A stretch of DNA of 57,965 nucleotides from Bacteroidaceae bacterium (lineage in GTDB: Bacteria; Bacteroidota; Bacteroidia; Bacteroidales; Bacteroidaceae), in contig JAILDV010000068.1 in assembly GCA_024688885.1 (NCBI GenBank), positions 1 to 57,965 on the forward strand, in the 5' to 3' direction. Position numbers and translations under genes: made by a program. The notes below the pieces were generated by a model, which ran no database searches, was not told the origin of the DNA, and saw nothing but the letters and a program-made list of their open reading frames with translations. Positions 33,486 through 41,346 of this stretch are shown here, piece by piece; the stretch's first letter is position 1, and every line of letters starts with the position of its first letter.

Positions 33486-35182
33486 TCGGTCATTCTTTTT
33501 ATTGCGTTCAACAGAAAAAGGATGTTATAGAGTTCCTCTGAATACCAAAGTCGAGAGAAATAGAGTCCAATAGGTTCTCGGTCGTAGAGGGTGCCAGCCT
33601 TGAAACGTTGGTAGAGATAGTCCCAACCACGCTGCTTCTCGGTGTCGTATTGACTGGGGAAATGAGCAAGGGCTGCAAGGGCACGACTGGTATATGTGAC
33701 TTTGGATTTCACACCTTTGTTTCCACCCCAACCCCCATCGGCGTTCTGGGTACAAAGAATGAAGTCTATCTGCGACTGTGCCAGTCTGGTGGCAGCAGGG
33801 AGATGGGAAGACATGAGATAGTCAATAGCGGTGGCTGTACCATAGACGGGGGCTAGTTCGTCAGCAGCATCTTGGTCGCCAAACCATAGGGGTGTCCATC
33901 CGCTATGTTGGGAAGATGCCTGTGTCCTCTCCATCCATGTGAGCATGCGGTCAAGGGCTTTCTGCACATCGGCTTTCAGTCTGCCATTCAGTGAGGGCAA
34001 CCAGAGTCCCATGGCGAGAATGGCATGGGCAGTGATGTCGGGCGTGCTGCGGTCGAAGGGAAGTTTACCCCATCCCTTGCAGAAAGTGGGCATTCCACCG
34101 TCGCGATTCTGCAATCCCATGAGCCATCTCAGTCCGTTCTCTATCTCGGGGCTGCTCTTGCCTTGAGTAAGATGATGCAAGGCAACCAGTGCCCCACTGG
34201 TGTCGTCACCATCGGGCACTGAACCGCTGAGGTCGCTCCACCCCCATCCACCAGGGGCTGCTGTCGTAAAGGGGTGTACGAAGGTGGTGGCGGCTCGGAG
34301 GAGAAGAGTGGAGAGTTGAGAGTCGGGAGTGAGGAGTTTGGCAGCCAGACTTGTCAGCCACATGGAAAGATTGGTGTCGATGGACCATGAACCGTCTGGG
34401 CGGACTGTGTCGATGAGGAAATGGGCACATCGCTGAGTCACATCGTGATGACGGAAATCGCCATCTGCCAGACACATGCCGACGAAGGCTGTGAGGGGTG
34501 CCGCTTCGAGAAAGCCGCCATCGACTGGTTGCATGCTAAGCAACACACGCATGGCCTTGGGTATGAAGAGTCGGCGAATGGGCGACATGAATCCACCACG
34601 TTGGTGCAACTGACAGATACCGATAGCTATCAGGGCTGGTATGGCATAACTCACCACAGGCAGATTTAAATAGCGGAAGAGACGCTGAGGCAATGTAGCG
34701 AGTTCGAAGGGAAAGGGAGGAATCCTCTTCCAGTCGGTCACCACGCCAACCAAAGCACACATCATGAGGATGGGCACGGAGAAAGTGAGGTCGCGACCAT
34801 AGTAACGGAGCACCCCCTGCGTGAGTGCCTCCTCGGTGTCACCACCAAATTGCTGATGAAGGTATTTGCGGGATTGTGTGGGTGCTTCTCCTACGGCATA
34901 AAGGGAAACATAGGTAAGCAGAGTGGCTGTCATGTTAGAAGGACTCTCCACACTATCCCCCCACGAACCGTCATCCTTCATGGTCTCGTGCAACCAACGC
35001 ACTCCCGCTTGGATATGGGTGGCATACTTGTCGGCATCGATACGCCAGAGAGCAAACACACTGACAGCCGTGGAGATGGCACTGCTCGAAAGCGAACCTC
35101 TCCACATACCATCTTCATCTCGTCCTTTCATCAATTGTTCGATGGCATCTGCCTGCATTTCCTTCAACTGGTCTATCTTCAT
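33482..35182 (-). CDS. squalene-hopene-cyclase-like class II terpene cyclase
   Basis: 566 residues, a little shorter than hopene cyclases (about 630-650). The class II acid motif DxDD is intact (DGDDTSGA, Asp324-Asp327). QW-type repeats are spread along the chain: DGSWGD near 71, DGGF near 221, DGSWSIDT near 263, GGWGW near 311, DGGMP near 366 and DGGWGG near the end. A hydrophobic stretch at about 135-190 could be the membrane-binding plateau. The enzyme should protonate a polyprenyl double bond or epoxide and start ring closure. No squalene synthase is present, so the substrate may be a polyprenyl diphosphate, polyprenol or prenylated quinone made by the upstream synthase. The gene overlaps both neighbours by 4 bp. 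Confidence 0.85.
   Translation of the reverse strand: MKIDQLKEMQADAIEQLMKGRDEDGMWRGSLSSSAISTAVSVFALWRIDADKYATHIQAGVRWLHETMKDDGSWGDSVESPSNMTATLLTYVSLYAVGEAPTQSRKYLHQQFGGDTEEALTQGVLRYYGRDLTFSVPILMMCALVGVVTDWKRIPPFPFELATLPQRLFRYLNLPVVSYAIPALIAIGICQLHQRGGFMSPIRRLFIPKAMRVLLSMQPVDGGFLEAAPLTAFVGMCLADGDFRHHDVTQRCAHFLIDTVRPDGSWSIDTNLSMWLTSLAAKLLTPDSQLSTLLLRAATTFVHPFTTAAPGGWGWSDLSGSVPDGDDTSGALVALHHLTQGKSSPEIENGLRWLMGLQNRDGGMPTFCKGWGKLPFDRSTPDITAHAILAMGLWLPSLNGRLKADVQKALDRMLTWMERTQASSQHSGWTPLWFGDQDAADELAPVYGTATAIDYLMSSHLPAATRLAQSQIDFILCTQNADGGWGGNKGVKSKVTYTSRALAALAHFPSQYDTEKQRGWDYLYQRFKAGTLYDREPIGLYFSRLWYSEELYNILFLLNAIKRMTE
34308..34330. repeat. heptamer words inside the terpene cyclase gene
   Basis: GTGGAGA GTTGAGA GTCGGGA-type 7-bp words encode a DSQLST segment just before the DxDD-bearing region (residues about 287-292). 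Confidence 0.55.
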
Positions 35183-35874
35183 TTTATTGATGAGCCTAAA
35201 GCTAATAATCCATAAAAAACATATTCCACATCGCTGTAATCATCATAGAGGGTGGGGGCGAAACCTCCATTGTCCAGCCAATGGGCTTGGATGAAGGGGG
35301 TGGCTTCGCGGACTTCTGCCCCGATGAGACGGAGTGTGAACAGGGCGACGGCTGTGCTCAGCAGGTCGGGGATGGGTGCCTGTTCGGTGGCTCGAAAGCC
35401 GCCTGTCTCGTCTTGCCGCTGATGAAGCCACTCCACTTGGGCGGCATCGGGCGATGTGCCTGTCTGATGTGCGACGGCAAGAATGCAACAGACTGCATTG
35501 GTCGTCATCACGCTCGGTGCAATCAACCCTAAATTCTCAACCCTAAACCCTAAACCCTCAACGCTCAACTCTGCTTCCAGAAATCGGAAGAACCATCCGT
35601 ACACCGTATCTTTCCCTCTGCTCTCCTGCACGGTGAGGTGGGGTTTTGTCGTCAGCAGTCTGACGGGCGAGAACACGGTCTCCAGCACTTCGCCAAACTG
35701 CTGGTAGTAGGCATCGGGGTGACCTCCTGCATTCATGTAGCCGTGTGCCGTCTTTTGCGAAGCCACAAATGCCTGCACGCTCTTTCGTGCCTCGGGGGTC
35801 ATGCGTCGCCAACCCCTGCGCAGTGTCTTATATACTTTATATAATAGCGGCTTTTTCATGCCAACCCTTTTCAT
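35179..35874 (-). CDS. half-size prenyltransferase/squalene-cyclase-fold protein
   Basis: 231 residues. The C-terminal part has repeats of the alpha/alpha-barrel family of protein prenyltransferases and terpene cyclases: HQRQDETGGFRATEQAPIPDL, STAVALFTL, WLDNGGFAPT and a closing DYSDVEYVFYGLLALGS very like the end of geranylgeranyltransferase beta subunits. It has no DxDD motif and is about half the size of a full barrel. Together with the 566-residue cyclase it may form a two-subunit enzyme. A CCCTAAA-type heptamer tract (35527-35568) is read through in frame (about residues 103-117). The stop overlaps the cyclase start by 4 bp, and the gene begins 22 bp after the prenyl synthase gene. Confidence 0.7.
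   Translation of the reverse strand: MKRVGMKKPLLYKVYKTLRRGWRRMTPEARKSVQAFVASQKTAHGYMNAGGHPDAYYQQFGEVLETVFSPVRLLTTKPHLTVQESRGKDTVYGWFFRFLEAELSVEGLGFRVENLGLIAPSVMTTNAVCCILAVAHQTGTSPDAAQVEWLHQRQDETGGFRATEQAPIPDLLSTAVALFTLRLIGAEVREATPFIQAHWLDNGGFAPTLYDDYSDVEYVFYGLLALGSSIK
35527..35568. repeat. CCCTAAA-type heptamer tract inside a coding sequence
   Basis: Six units: CCCTAAA, TTCTCAA, CCCTAAA, CCCTAAA, CCCTCAA, CGCTCAA. The likeness to telomere repeats is by chance; the reading frame on the minus strand stays open. Confidence 0.85.
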
Positions 35875-35896
35875 TTTTCACTTTTCACTTATCATT

Positions 35897-37429
35897 TCAG
35901 CGCAGCGCACCTCCAAGTATCTTTTCTGTCACCTGATAGAGCAGGCGTTTCAGTTCCAACTGATTCAGTCCGTTGAGGGCGTCAATGGCTTGCTGATGGT
36001 AGAGGTTGGTCAGTCGTTGCAGCTCTGTCTTCACCTCTTCCTCGCTCCATGTGGGATGCTCCGTCTGCAAAGCCAGTGCGGCGGTGGGGCGTTGGGAGGA
36101 GAGGGCTGAGGGCTGAGGGCTGAGGGCTGACAGTTGACAGTTGTCCTGAACGAAGTCTTCGAGGTCGTCTTTCAACTGATAGGCTATGCCCAATGCCTCC
36201 GAATAGGTCTTGAGGATGGGTCGGAGATGGGTGAAGTTGCCCGTACAGCTCAATCCCAGCATCAGCGACACCTCGAAGGCGGGCACGGTCTTGTGGCGGA
36301 AGATGTCCATCACAAAGTCCATGGTGACGGGGCTCTTGTCCCACATGAGTTCTGCACCTTGTCCTCGGCACAGCTTGACATGGGCATCGGCAATGAGGCG
36401 CAGCAGCTCGGCATTGTTGCTCTGAGCCAGTATGCGGTAGCCTTGTCCCAAGAGGGCATCGCCCACATTGATGGCAAAGGCGTCGCCATAGAGTGCATTG
36501 ATGGTGGGTTGACCATAGCGTGTGTCATCGCGGTCTTCCACATCGTCGTGGATGAGGGATGCCTTGTGGAAACACTCCACTGCCACTGCTGCACGGTGCA
36601 CATCCATGGTCATGGCGGTCTTCCCTGTCAGTGCCTGCCACACAGCCGACAGCAGGAAGGGTCGCCAACGCTTGCCCTCGCCACTCATCCAGTCGAGGCA
36701 AATCTGCTGGGTGGGGTCGGTGGCTGGCTGCATAAGCTGTTCCAGTTCGGGACGTGTGAACCAACGGCTGACCTGCTGATGGATGGCGTCGTGGTCGAGG
36801 AACGGGGGAGTGACTTCATCGCTCAGCAGGGAAAGCAGTTCCTCCACATAGTCAGTATCGACATGTGTGTCGCGACAGCCCGAATCGTTGAGGGCGACCG
36901 CCAGTCCCGGCACGGCATGGCGCACAAGCAGGGGGAACGCCTTTTCGAGAGAGTCGAGACAACTCACCCCGATGACGGCATCGACCACACGGTTCTCAAT
37001 GAGTTCGATGACCTGTGTGAAGCCCTCAGCCACAATGCTGAGACCTCCCAACTGCTCTGCCCTGTCCTGCAGATTGGGAATGTGACACCGACCGCAACGG
37101 TGACAAAGCAGTCCGTATTCATCATATTCAGCCTGACACTGCCCATATCTGCTCAGGCACTTGGGCAACATCAGGAGTCGCCGCTCGTGAGGAACGCCTG
37201 CCACGATGGGCAACCAAATCTGGTTATGAATCTCCACCATCAACCACGGACGCATATCCACACAATCCTCATGCTCGCTGGTGAAGGCATCAGCCAACAG
37301 TTCCAGCTGCTTGAGCGAGACTGGGGGACACAGATGCTGCGTCTGCACAAAGGTTTTCAGTGCCTTGCGCAGATGCGTCCGCTGTTCCAGCGTCGGTGGT
37401 ATGATGCATTGTCTATCCATTCTTAACAT
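35897..37429 (-). CDS. DUF116-polyprenyl diphosphate synthase fusion
   Basis: 510 residues. The N-terminal half (about 70-205) is a DUF116 domain, recognised from LPKCLSRYGQC, CHRCGRCHIPN, VVDAVIGVSC and DSGCRDTHVD with its conserved cysteines. The C-terminal half (about 225-510) is an isoprenyl diphosphate synthase with the first Asp motif HDDVED (Asp295, Asp296, Asp299) and the second DDLED (Asp421-Asp425). Small residues four and five places before the first Asp motif (Ser291, Ala290) fit a longer-chain product, by the known chain-length rule. A GGGCTGA heptamer tract adds a SALSPQPSALSS insert directly after the second Asp motif, so some effect on the active-site lid is possible. It starts the isoprenoid part of the run. 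Confidence 0.88.
   Translation of the reverse strand: MLRMDRQCIIPPTLEQRTHLRKALKTFVQTQHLCPPVSLKQLELLADAFTSEHEDCVDMRPWLMVEIHNQIWLPIVAGVPHERRLLMLPKCLSRYGQCQAEYDEYGLLCHRCGRCHIPNLQDRAEQLGGLSIVAEGFTQVIELIENRVVDAVIGVSCLDSLEKAFPLLVRHAVPGLAVALNDSGCRDTHVDTDYVEELLSLLSDEVTPPFLDHDAIHQQVSRWFTRPELEQLMQPATDPTQQICLDWMSGEGKRWRPFLLSAVWQALTGKTAMTMDVHRAAVAVECFHKASLIHDDVEDRDDTRYGQPTINALYGDAFAINVGDALLGQGYRILAQSNNAELLRLIADAHVKLCRGQGAELMWDKSPVTMDFVMDIFRHKTVPAFEVSLMLGLSCTGNFTHLRPILKTYSEALGIAYQLKDDLEDFVQDNCQLSALSPQPSALSSQRPTAALALQTEHPTWSEEEVKTELQRLTNLYHQQAIDALNGLNQLELKRLLYQVTEKILGGALR
36103..36144. repeat. GGGCTGA/CAGTTGA heptamer tract inside the prenyl synthase gene
   Basis: Four perfect GGGCTGA units (36103-36130) followed by CAGTTGA and CAGTTGT (36131-36144). 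Confidence 0.88.
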
Positions 37430-37475
37430 GTCGTGGCAGGTAACTTAAATTTTTCACTCCTCCTTTTTCCCTTTC

Positions 37476-38687
37476 CTACCCGTATGCCCCGAATCCGAAG
37501 AAGTAATGCTTTTTTAACCATCGGTAGGGGCGGCTCTGCTCTGGAATTGGGTTTGTGTTCATGTTGTGGCCTGGAATTGATGTCATTTTGTGATATTCTT
37601 CCATGGCAGTGCCTCGGGTGGTGGTTTCTCGGACTTCATAGCCCTGTATGATTTTCGCCATCAGTTGCGGATTCTCCATGATGATACAGCCTCGTGTGGC
37701 TTGGGCAATCTGGTGGCGCATGTCTGCAAGATATTGTGAGTCGGCATAGAGCTGCGTCATGTTGCTGGCATCGGCATTGAGGAAATCGGTCGCCATCTGG
37801 ATGGCTGGACAGAATTCGATGGCACCAGAGGGTGACACATGATGGCTCATGCCTGTAGCTCCCGGACAGATGGCTTGACCTTTGTCGTCCCAATAGACAT
37901 CGATGAGGGCTACAGGAGCATTGAGCCGTTCGCGGACAAGGAACTTCCGAAGTCCACGTATCTGTTCGGCTGAGAGTGCCTGTTCGGGATGGGGAGCAGC
38001 CCCCACGGGACGATAGATGTAGTACCACAAATAGGCGGCTCCTTCACGTGCCACCCGCTCGATGTGCTGACGGGTGACAAGTTCGTCGTAATTGCCCTTG
38101 CAGATGCTGGCTGCCACACCGAAGATAAGTCCTGCCTTGCGGCAAGCACGAACACCTCGGAGTGTGCGCTGATAGACCTCGTTGCTCTGACGGCGGCGGT
38201 CACTCTCTTCCTCCAGACCTTCAATGCTGATGAGGGGTGTGACATTGCCTGCCCGACGGAGCTGTTGGGCGACATCGTCGGTGAGGAGGGTGCCATTGGT
38301 GAAGAGCTGGAAATAGCAGTCACTGTGCTGCTGAAAGAGGTCGAGCAATCCCTTGTAGAGAAGGGGTTCACCACCCAAGATGCCGAAGAATCTGGAGCCA
38401 TGACGTTTGCTCTCGCGGATGATGCCGTCAATTTGCTCTGTCGTGAGGTGCTTCCGTCCTCCCTGACTGACCCAACAGCCGCTGCAGGCGAGGTTGCAGG
38501 CTTCGGTGACGGAAATCATGTTGAAGGCTGGGAAGAAGGGTTCGCCTCGCTGTTGCCGCTGCTCAAAGTGACGCATATTCCACAGGTTGGGCCAGCAGAA
38601 ATTCCAGCAGAACTTCCACAGGAGCCTGAGAGGGGTCTGGCGGAACACTCTCCAGCAGATTTTCAGCAATGAGGTATATTCAGTCAT
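37476..38687 (-). CDS. radical SAM enzyme with amphipathic N-terminus
   Basis: 403 residues. The radical SAM cluster motif is CNLACSGC (Cys64, Cys68, Cys71), followed by GGEP (FGILGGEPLL) and a barrel typical of the superfamily. A Trp/Arg-rich N-terminus (residues 8-40, ICWRVFRQTPLRLLWKFCW) could lie on the membrane surface, as in lipid-modifying enzymes. A later region with AICPGATG and IEFCPAIQ may hold an auxiliary iron-sulfur site. By position next to a prenyl synthase and a cyclase it recalls HpnH of hopanoid synthesis, which adds an adenosyl group to hopene, but the sequence is not a clear HpnH. I infer a radical modification of a polyprenyl or cyclised product. It lies 12 bp after the HdrA-like ferredoxin gene. 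Confidence 0.82.
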   Translation of the reverse strand: MTEYTSLLKICWRVFRQTPLRLLWKFCWNFCWPNLWNMRHFEQRQQRGEPFFPAFNMISVTEACNLACSGCWVSQGGRKHLTTEQIDGIIRESKRHGSRFFGILGGEPLLYKGLLDLFQQHSDCYFQLFTNGTLLTDDVAQQLRRAGNVTPLISIEGLEEESDRRRQSNEVYQRTLRGVRACRKAGLIFGVAASICKGNYDELVTRQHIERVAREGAAYLWYYIYRPVGAAPHPEQALSAEQIRGLRKFLVRERLNAPVALIDVYWDDKGQAICPGATGMSHHVSPSGAIEFCPAIQMATDFLNADASNMTQLYADSQYLADMRHQIAQATRGCIIMENPQLMAKIIQGYEVRETTTRGTAMEEYHKMTSIPGHNMNTNPIPEQSRPYRWLKKHYFFGFGAYG

Positions 38688-38699
38688 GGGAGTTGAGCG

Positions 38700-39398
38700 T
38701 TAGGAATTAGGAGTCACGAGTTTGATTTTTCTGGAGGCAAGTTTCTCCCGAAGCGTCTGGGCATAGAGTTCCTTCGCGTCTAATCGGACAGCACTCTCCT
38801 GACGCTCCTCGCCGCCATTGATGGGGCTGCGGTCATATTTGGGAAAGATGATGGCACCAGCAGGACAGGTGCGGGCACAGGCTGGACAGTTGTTCTTGCA
38901 TCTTTGAGGGTGAACGACGCGAATGCGGTCTTCAACCATCTCGTACACTCCGAAGGGGCAGAATTCGAGACACTTGCCACACTCGGCACACACGTCCTTG
39001 TCGAGCGTGGGGTACCAGGCATCTTCACCCAACAGACGAGGCATCGCCTCCAACTGCTGCATCCATGATGCGGTGTCGGCAGGGCTGGTTTCCACCTCCT
39101 TGCTCTTCACTCCTAATTTCTCCAACACTTCATCTGCCGACTGGCTACGGAGGTCGAAAGACTGGACATGGTCTTCTCCTGCAAAAGCCATCAGGCTCTT
39201 GACCGCTTTGGGATGACATGCCACAAGGGTGGTGGCTGCAATGTCGTGTACAGCCTCAGCTCGGTTCTGGCATAATTCGCAAAGGTCGCTCACCAACCTC
39301 ACTTCCATGCCCGCCTGTTGAGCCGAAGCAGCCAGTTTTGCCACTTCGGAACGGTCGATGAATGTCCGTGAGGAACAAGCGCAGATTGTTATTTTCAT
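38700..39398 (-). CDS. ferredoxin with HdrA-like N-terminal domain
   Basis: 232 residues, cytosolic. The N-terminus (ICACSSRTFIDRSEVAKLA and TTLVACHPKAVKSLM) resembles the start of HdrA/QmoA, which has conserved cysteines near the flavin or iron-sulfur site; the HdrA flavin domain itself is missing. The second half is a two-cluster ferredoxin with CAECGKCLEFCP and CKNNCPACARTCP. It is the first gene after the two-component pair (46-bp gap) and lies directly before the radical SAM gene, so it may supply electrons to that enzyme or link it with the NuoE-NuoF module. Confidence 0.8.
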   Translation of the reverse strand: MKITICACSSRTFIDRSEVAKLAASAQQAGMEVRLVSDLCELCQNRAEAVHDIAATTLVACHPKAVKSLMAFAGEDHVQSFDLRSQSADEVLEKLGVKSKEVETSPADTASWMQQLEAMPRLLGEDAWYPTLDKDVCAECGKCLEFCPFGVYEMVEDRIRVVHPQRCKNNCPACARTCPAGAIIFPKYDRSPINGGEERQESAVRLDAKELYAQTLREKLASRKIKLVTPNS

Positions 39399-39444
39399 TA
39401 TCTCGTCTTTTATTTTTCACTTTTCATTTTTCCCTTTTTCCCTT

Positions 39445-40206
39445 TCAACTCCCCACCATCCAGTTCTTAAATTCTGATGCCTTATTCTTGCTGACAAAGA
39501 GGGGCTCGGGCAGTTCGATAGGCATGCTCACCAACAGGCGGCTGTCAAACCAGACGACAATCTCCTTCACACAGTCACGTGCCACGATATACTGCTTGTT
39601 GGCGCGGAAGAACCGAGAGGGGTCAAGACCGACGATGATGGAATCGAGCGAACGATTGTAGAGCATCATCTGACCTGTTTTCAGGTAGATTTGGGTCTTG
39701 CGGTCGGTGCTGTAGATACATGCCACCTCGTCCATGCTGACAGGCACGAGCTTGTCCTTGACAGGCACGAGCAGAGAGGTCGTGTAGTTGGTCGTGACAC
39801 CAGCAGGTCGCATCTTCATCATCCGCTGCAGATACTCCATCACATCGCTGTGAGTCCACCGACGGAACTTGTCGAGAGCACGGGTCAGTTCAGAGGTCTT
39901 GATGGGCTTGAGCAGGTAGTCAACGCTATTGACGGTGAAGGCGTCGAGTGCATATTGGTCATAGGCGGTGGTGAACACGATGGGAACCGTGACCTCCATC
40001 TCCTGAAAGAGGGTGAAGGCTGAACCGTCACTCAAATGGATGTCCATGAAGATGAGGTCGGGGGATGGGTTGCTGTTGAGCCACCTGACGGTCTGCTGAA
40101 CGCTCTCCAACACCTTCAAGACCTCTATCTCGGGGTCTATCTCCTGCAGCATGGCGATGAGATTCTCGCTGGCAGCAGTTTCGTCTTCTATTATCAATAC
40201 TTTCAT
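39445..40206 (-). CDS. LytTR-type response regulator
   Basis: 253 residues. Receiver domain at residues 1-120 with phosphoacceptor Asp55 (LIFMDIHLSDG) and the conserved Thr (VFTTAYD) and Lys (YLLKPI). LytTR DNA-binding domain at about 145-250 (VPVKDKLVPVSMDEVACIYS ... FFRANKQYIVA). It is read right after its kinase with a 1-bp gap. Since the next 17 genes follow on the same strand with a 46-bp gap, it may control or belong to the redox/terpenoid programme. No LytTR direct repeats were confirmed upstream. Confidence 0.93.
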   Translation of the reverse strand: MKVLIIEDETAASENLIAMLQEIDPEIEVLKVLESVQQTVRWLNSNPSPDLIFMDIHLSDGSAFTLFQEMEVTVPIVFTTAYDQYALDAFTVNSVDYLLKPIKTSELTRALDKFRRWTHSDVMEYLQRMMKMRPAGVTTNYTTSLLVPVKDKLVPVSMDEVACIYSTDRKTQIYLKTGQMMLYNRSLDSIIVGLDPSRFFRANKQYIVARDCVKEIVVWFDSRLLVSMPIELPEPLFVSKNKASEFKNWMVGS

Positions 40207-40207
40207 G

Positions 40208-41215
40208 CTATCCTAATGGTAAGATGACCTTGAATTCCTGAGCGGTCTGTTCCACTCTGATGGGTCTGTTCATGAGCAGGGTGAACCGCTTCTCCAGATT
40301 GGCGAGCCCTGTGCCGTGCGTCTCTGGCTTGTACTGCTTGGGATAGACAGGGTTGATGACCATCAGTTCTTTCTCGCTGTTCATCACGATGTCCACACGC
40401 ATGCGGTGTTCGCTGTCAATCATGTTGTGAACCGTCACGTTCTCGATGAGTGGCAGGAGCGCCAACACGGGAATGGACAGTTTCATATAGTCGGCTGGCA
40501 CATCGATGTGAATGTCCAGTTTACCTGCATATCTCACCTCCATCACTTCGCTGAACGAACGGGCAAATTCCAGTTCTTCCTCCAATGTGACAAGCTGCTT
40601 GCGCTCGCTCTGGAGGATGTAGCGGAAGATATCGGAGAGGTGGTCGATGTAGCAGATGGTGAGTTTGTCATCCTTCTTCCTCACCAAGCTGCTGATGCCG
40701 CCCAACGAGTTGAAAAAGAAGTGGGGGTTGATTTGGTTGGTGAGAGCGGTGCAACGGCTTTCCAGACTTTCGATGCGGAGTTGTTGCAGCTCTTCCTCCT
40801 TTTTCTGATGAATAATGCTCAGATGATTGGTGAAACCCAAAAGTAGTCCCATCATGCCCATAACGAAAAACTGGAAAGTGAGGATGATGGGACGACCACC
40901 ATCAAAACCTGTGCAGATGAGCAGGGTGACACCTTTATAGACAGCGTATGCCACGATGGTGAGCACCACATTGGGCAGAATGCGTTTCGTCAGCGATTCA
41001 GTCTTCAGCCACCGCTGGTTGAACAGCAACATACCCACCGAAATTACCCAGAAGAGCAGGAAACGGATGAGCATATTGTCAAGGTAGCAGGCACGTCCTT
41101 CAGTTGGCACACAATTCCAATCCCAACTCAGGAAAAGCAAGTTGGGATAACTGACAAAGACTGTGCATATCAAACTGGCCAGCAGAATCTTGTTAAAGGT
41201 TTTGTCGTATTTCAT
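40208..41215 (-). CDS. LytS/YehU-type sensor histidine kinase
   Basis: 335 residues with four membrane helices in the first 130 residues (for example LLASLICTVFVSYPNLLFL and FWVISVGMLLF), a short coiled coil, and the His_kinase dimerisation motif QINPHFFFNSL with His165. The ATPase part has LPLIENVTVHN and THGTGLANLEKRF. There is no separate periplasmic sensor domain, so the signal is probably sensed in or at the membrane, for example through a lipid or quinone. That would fit the neighbouring genes, but is inference. Confidence 0.9.
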   Translation of the reverse strand: MKYDKTFNKILLASLICTVFVSYPNLLFLSWDWNCVPTEGRACYLDNMLIRFLLFWVISVGMLLFNQRWLKTESLTKRILPNVVLTIVAYAVYKGVTLLICTGFDGGRPIILTFQFFVMGMMGLLLGFTNHLSIIHQKKEEELQQLRIESLESRCTALTNQINPHFFFNSLGGISSLVRKKDDKLTICYIDHLSDIFRYILQSERKQLVTLEEELEFARSFSEVMEVRYAGKLDIHIDVPADYMKLSIPVLALLPLIENVTVHNMIDSEHRMRVDIVMNSEKELMVINPVYPKQYKPETHGTGLANLEKRFTLLMNRPIRVEQTAQEFKVILPLG

Positions 41216-41253
41216 CGGAGGCTGATGGTAGATTGAAGACCTTTTTGAGGTTA

Positions 41254-41261
41254 CAAAGTTA
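41254..41261 (-). promoter_or_regulatory. -7 box upstream of the kinase gene
   Basis: TAACTTTG on the minus strand, about 40 nt before the ATG at 41215. A clear -33 TTG was not found at the right distance. Confidence 0.5.
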
Positions 41262-41346
41262 ACAAAAATTCTTTTTGTCTCCTAAAAGAAATGCATAAAA
41301 ACGTAAAATGTGCCCGTCATGCCGATTTCACGCCCACAAAAAGAAA

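Noticed and set aside
35527-35568. telomere-like CCCTAAA repeat
   Set aside because: It is one of many 7-bp tracts in the window, is short, lies in a coding sequence and is not at a replicon end.
36134-37426. 430-codon open frame on the plus strand
   Set aside because: It lies entirely antisense to the DUF116-prenyl synthase gene, which has clear motifs; the plus-strand product is His/Cys-rich with no recognisable domain.
33482-38687. classical hopanoid operon
   Set aside because: There is a cyclase-like gene and a radical SAM gene, but no squalene synthase set (HpnC/D/E), and the radical SAM sequence is not a clear HpnH.
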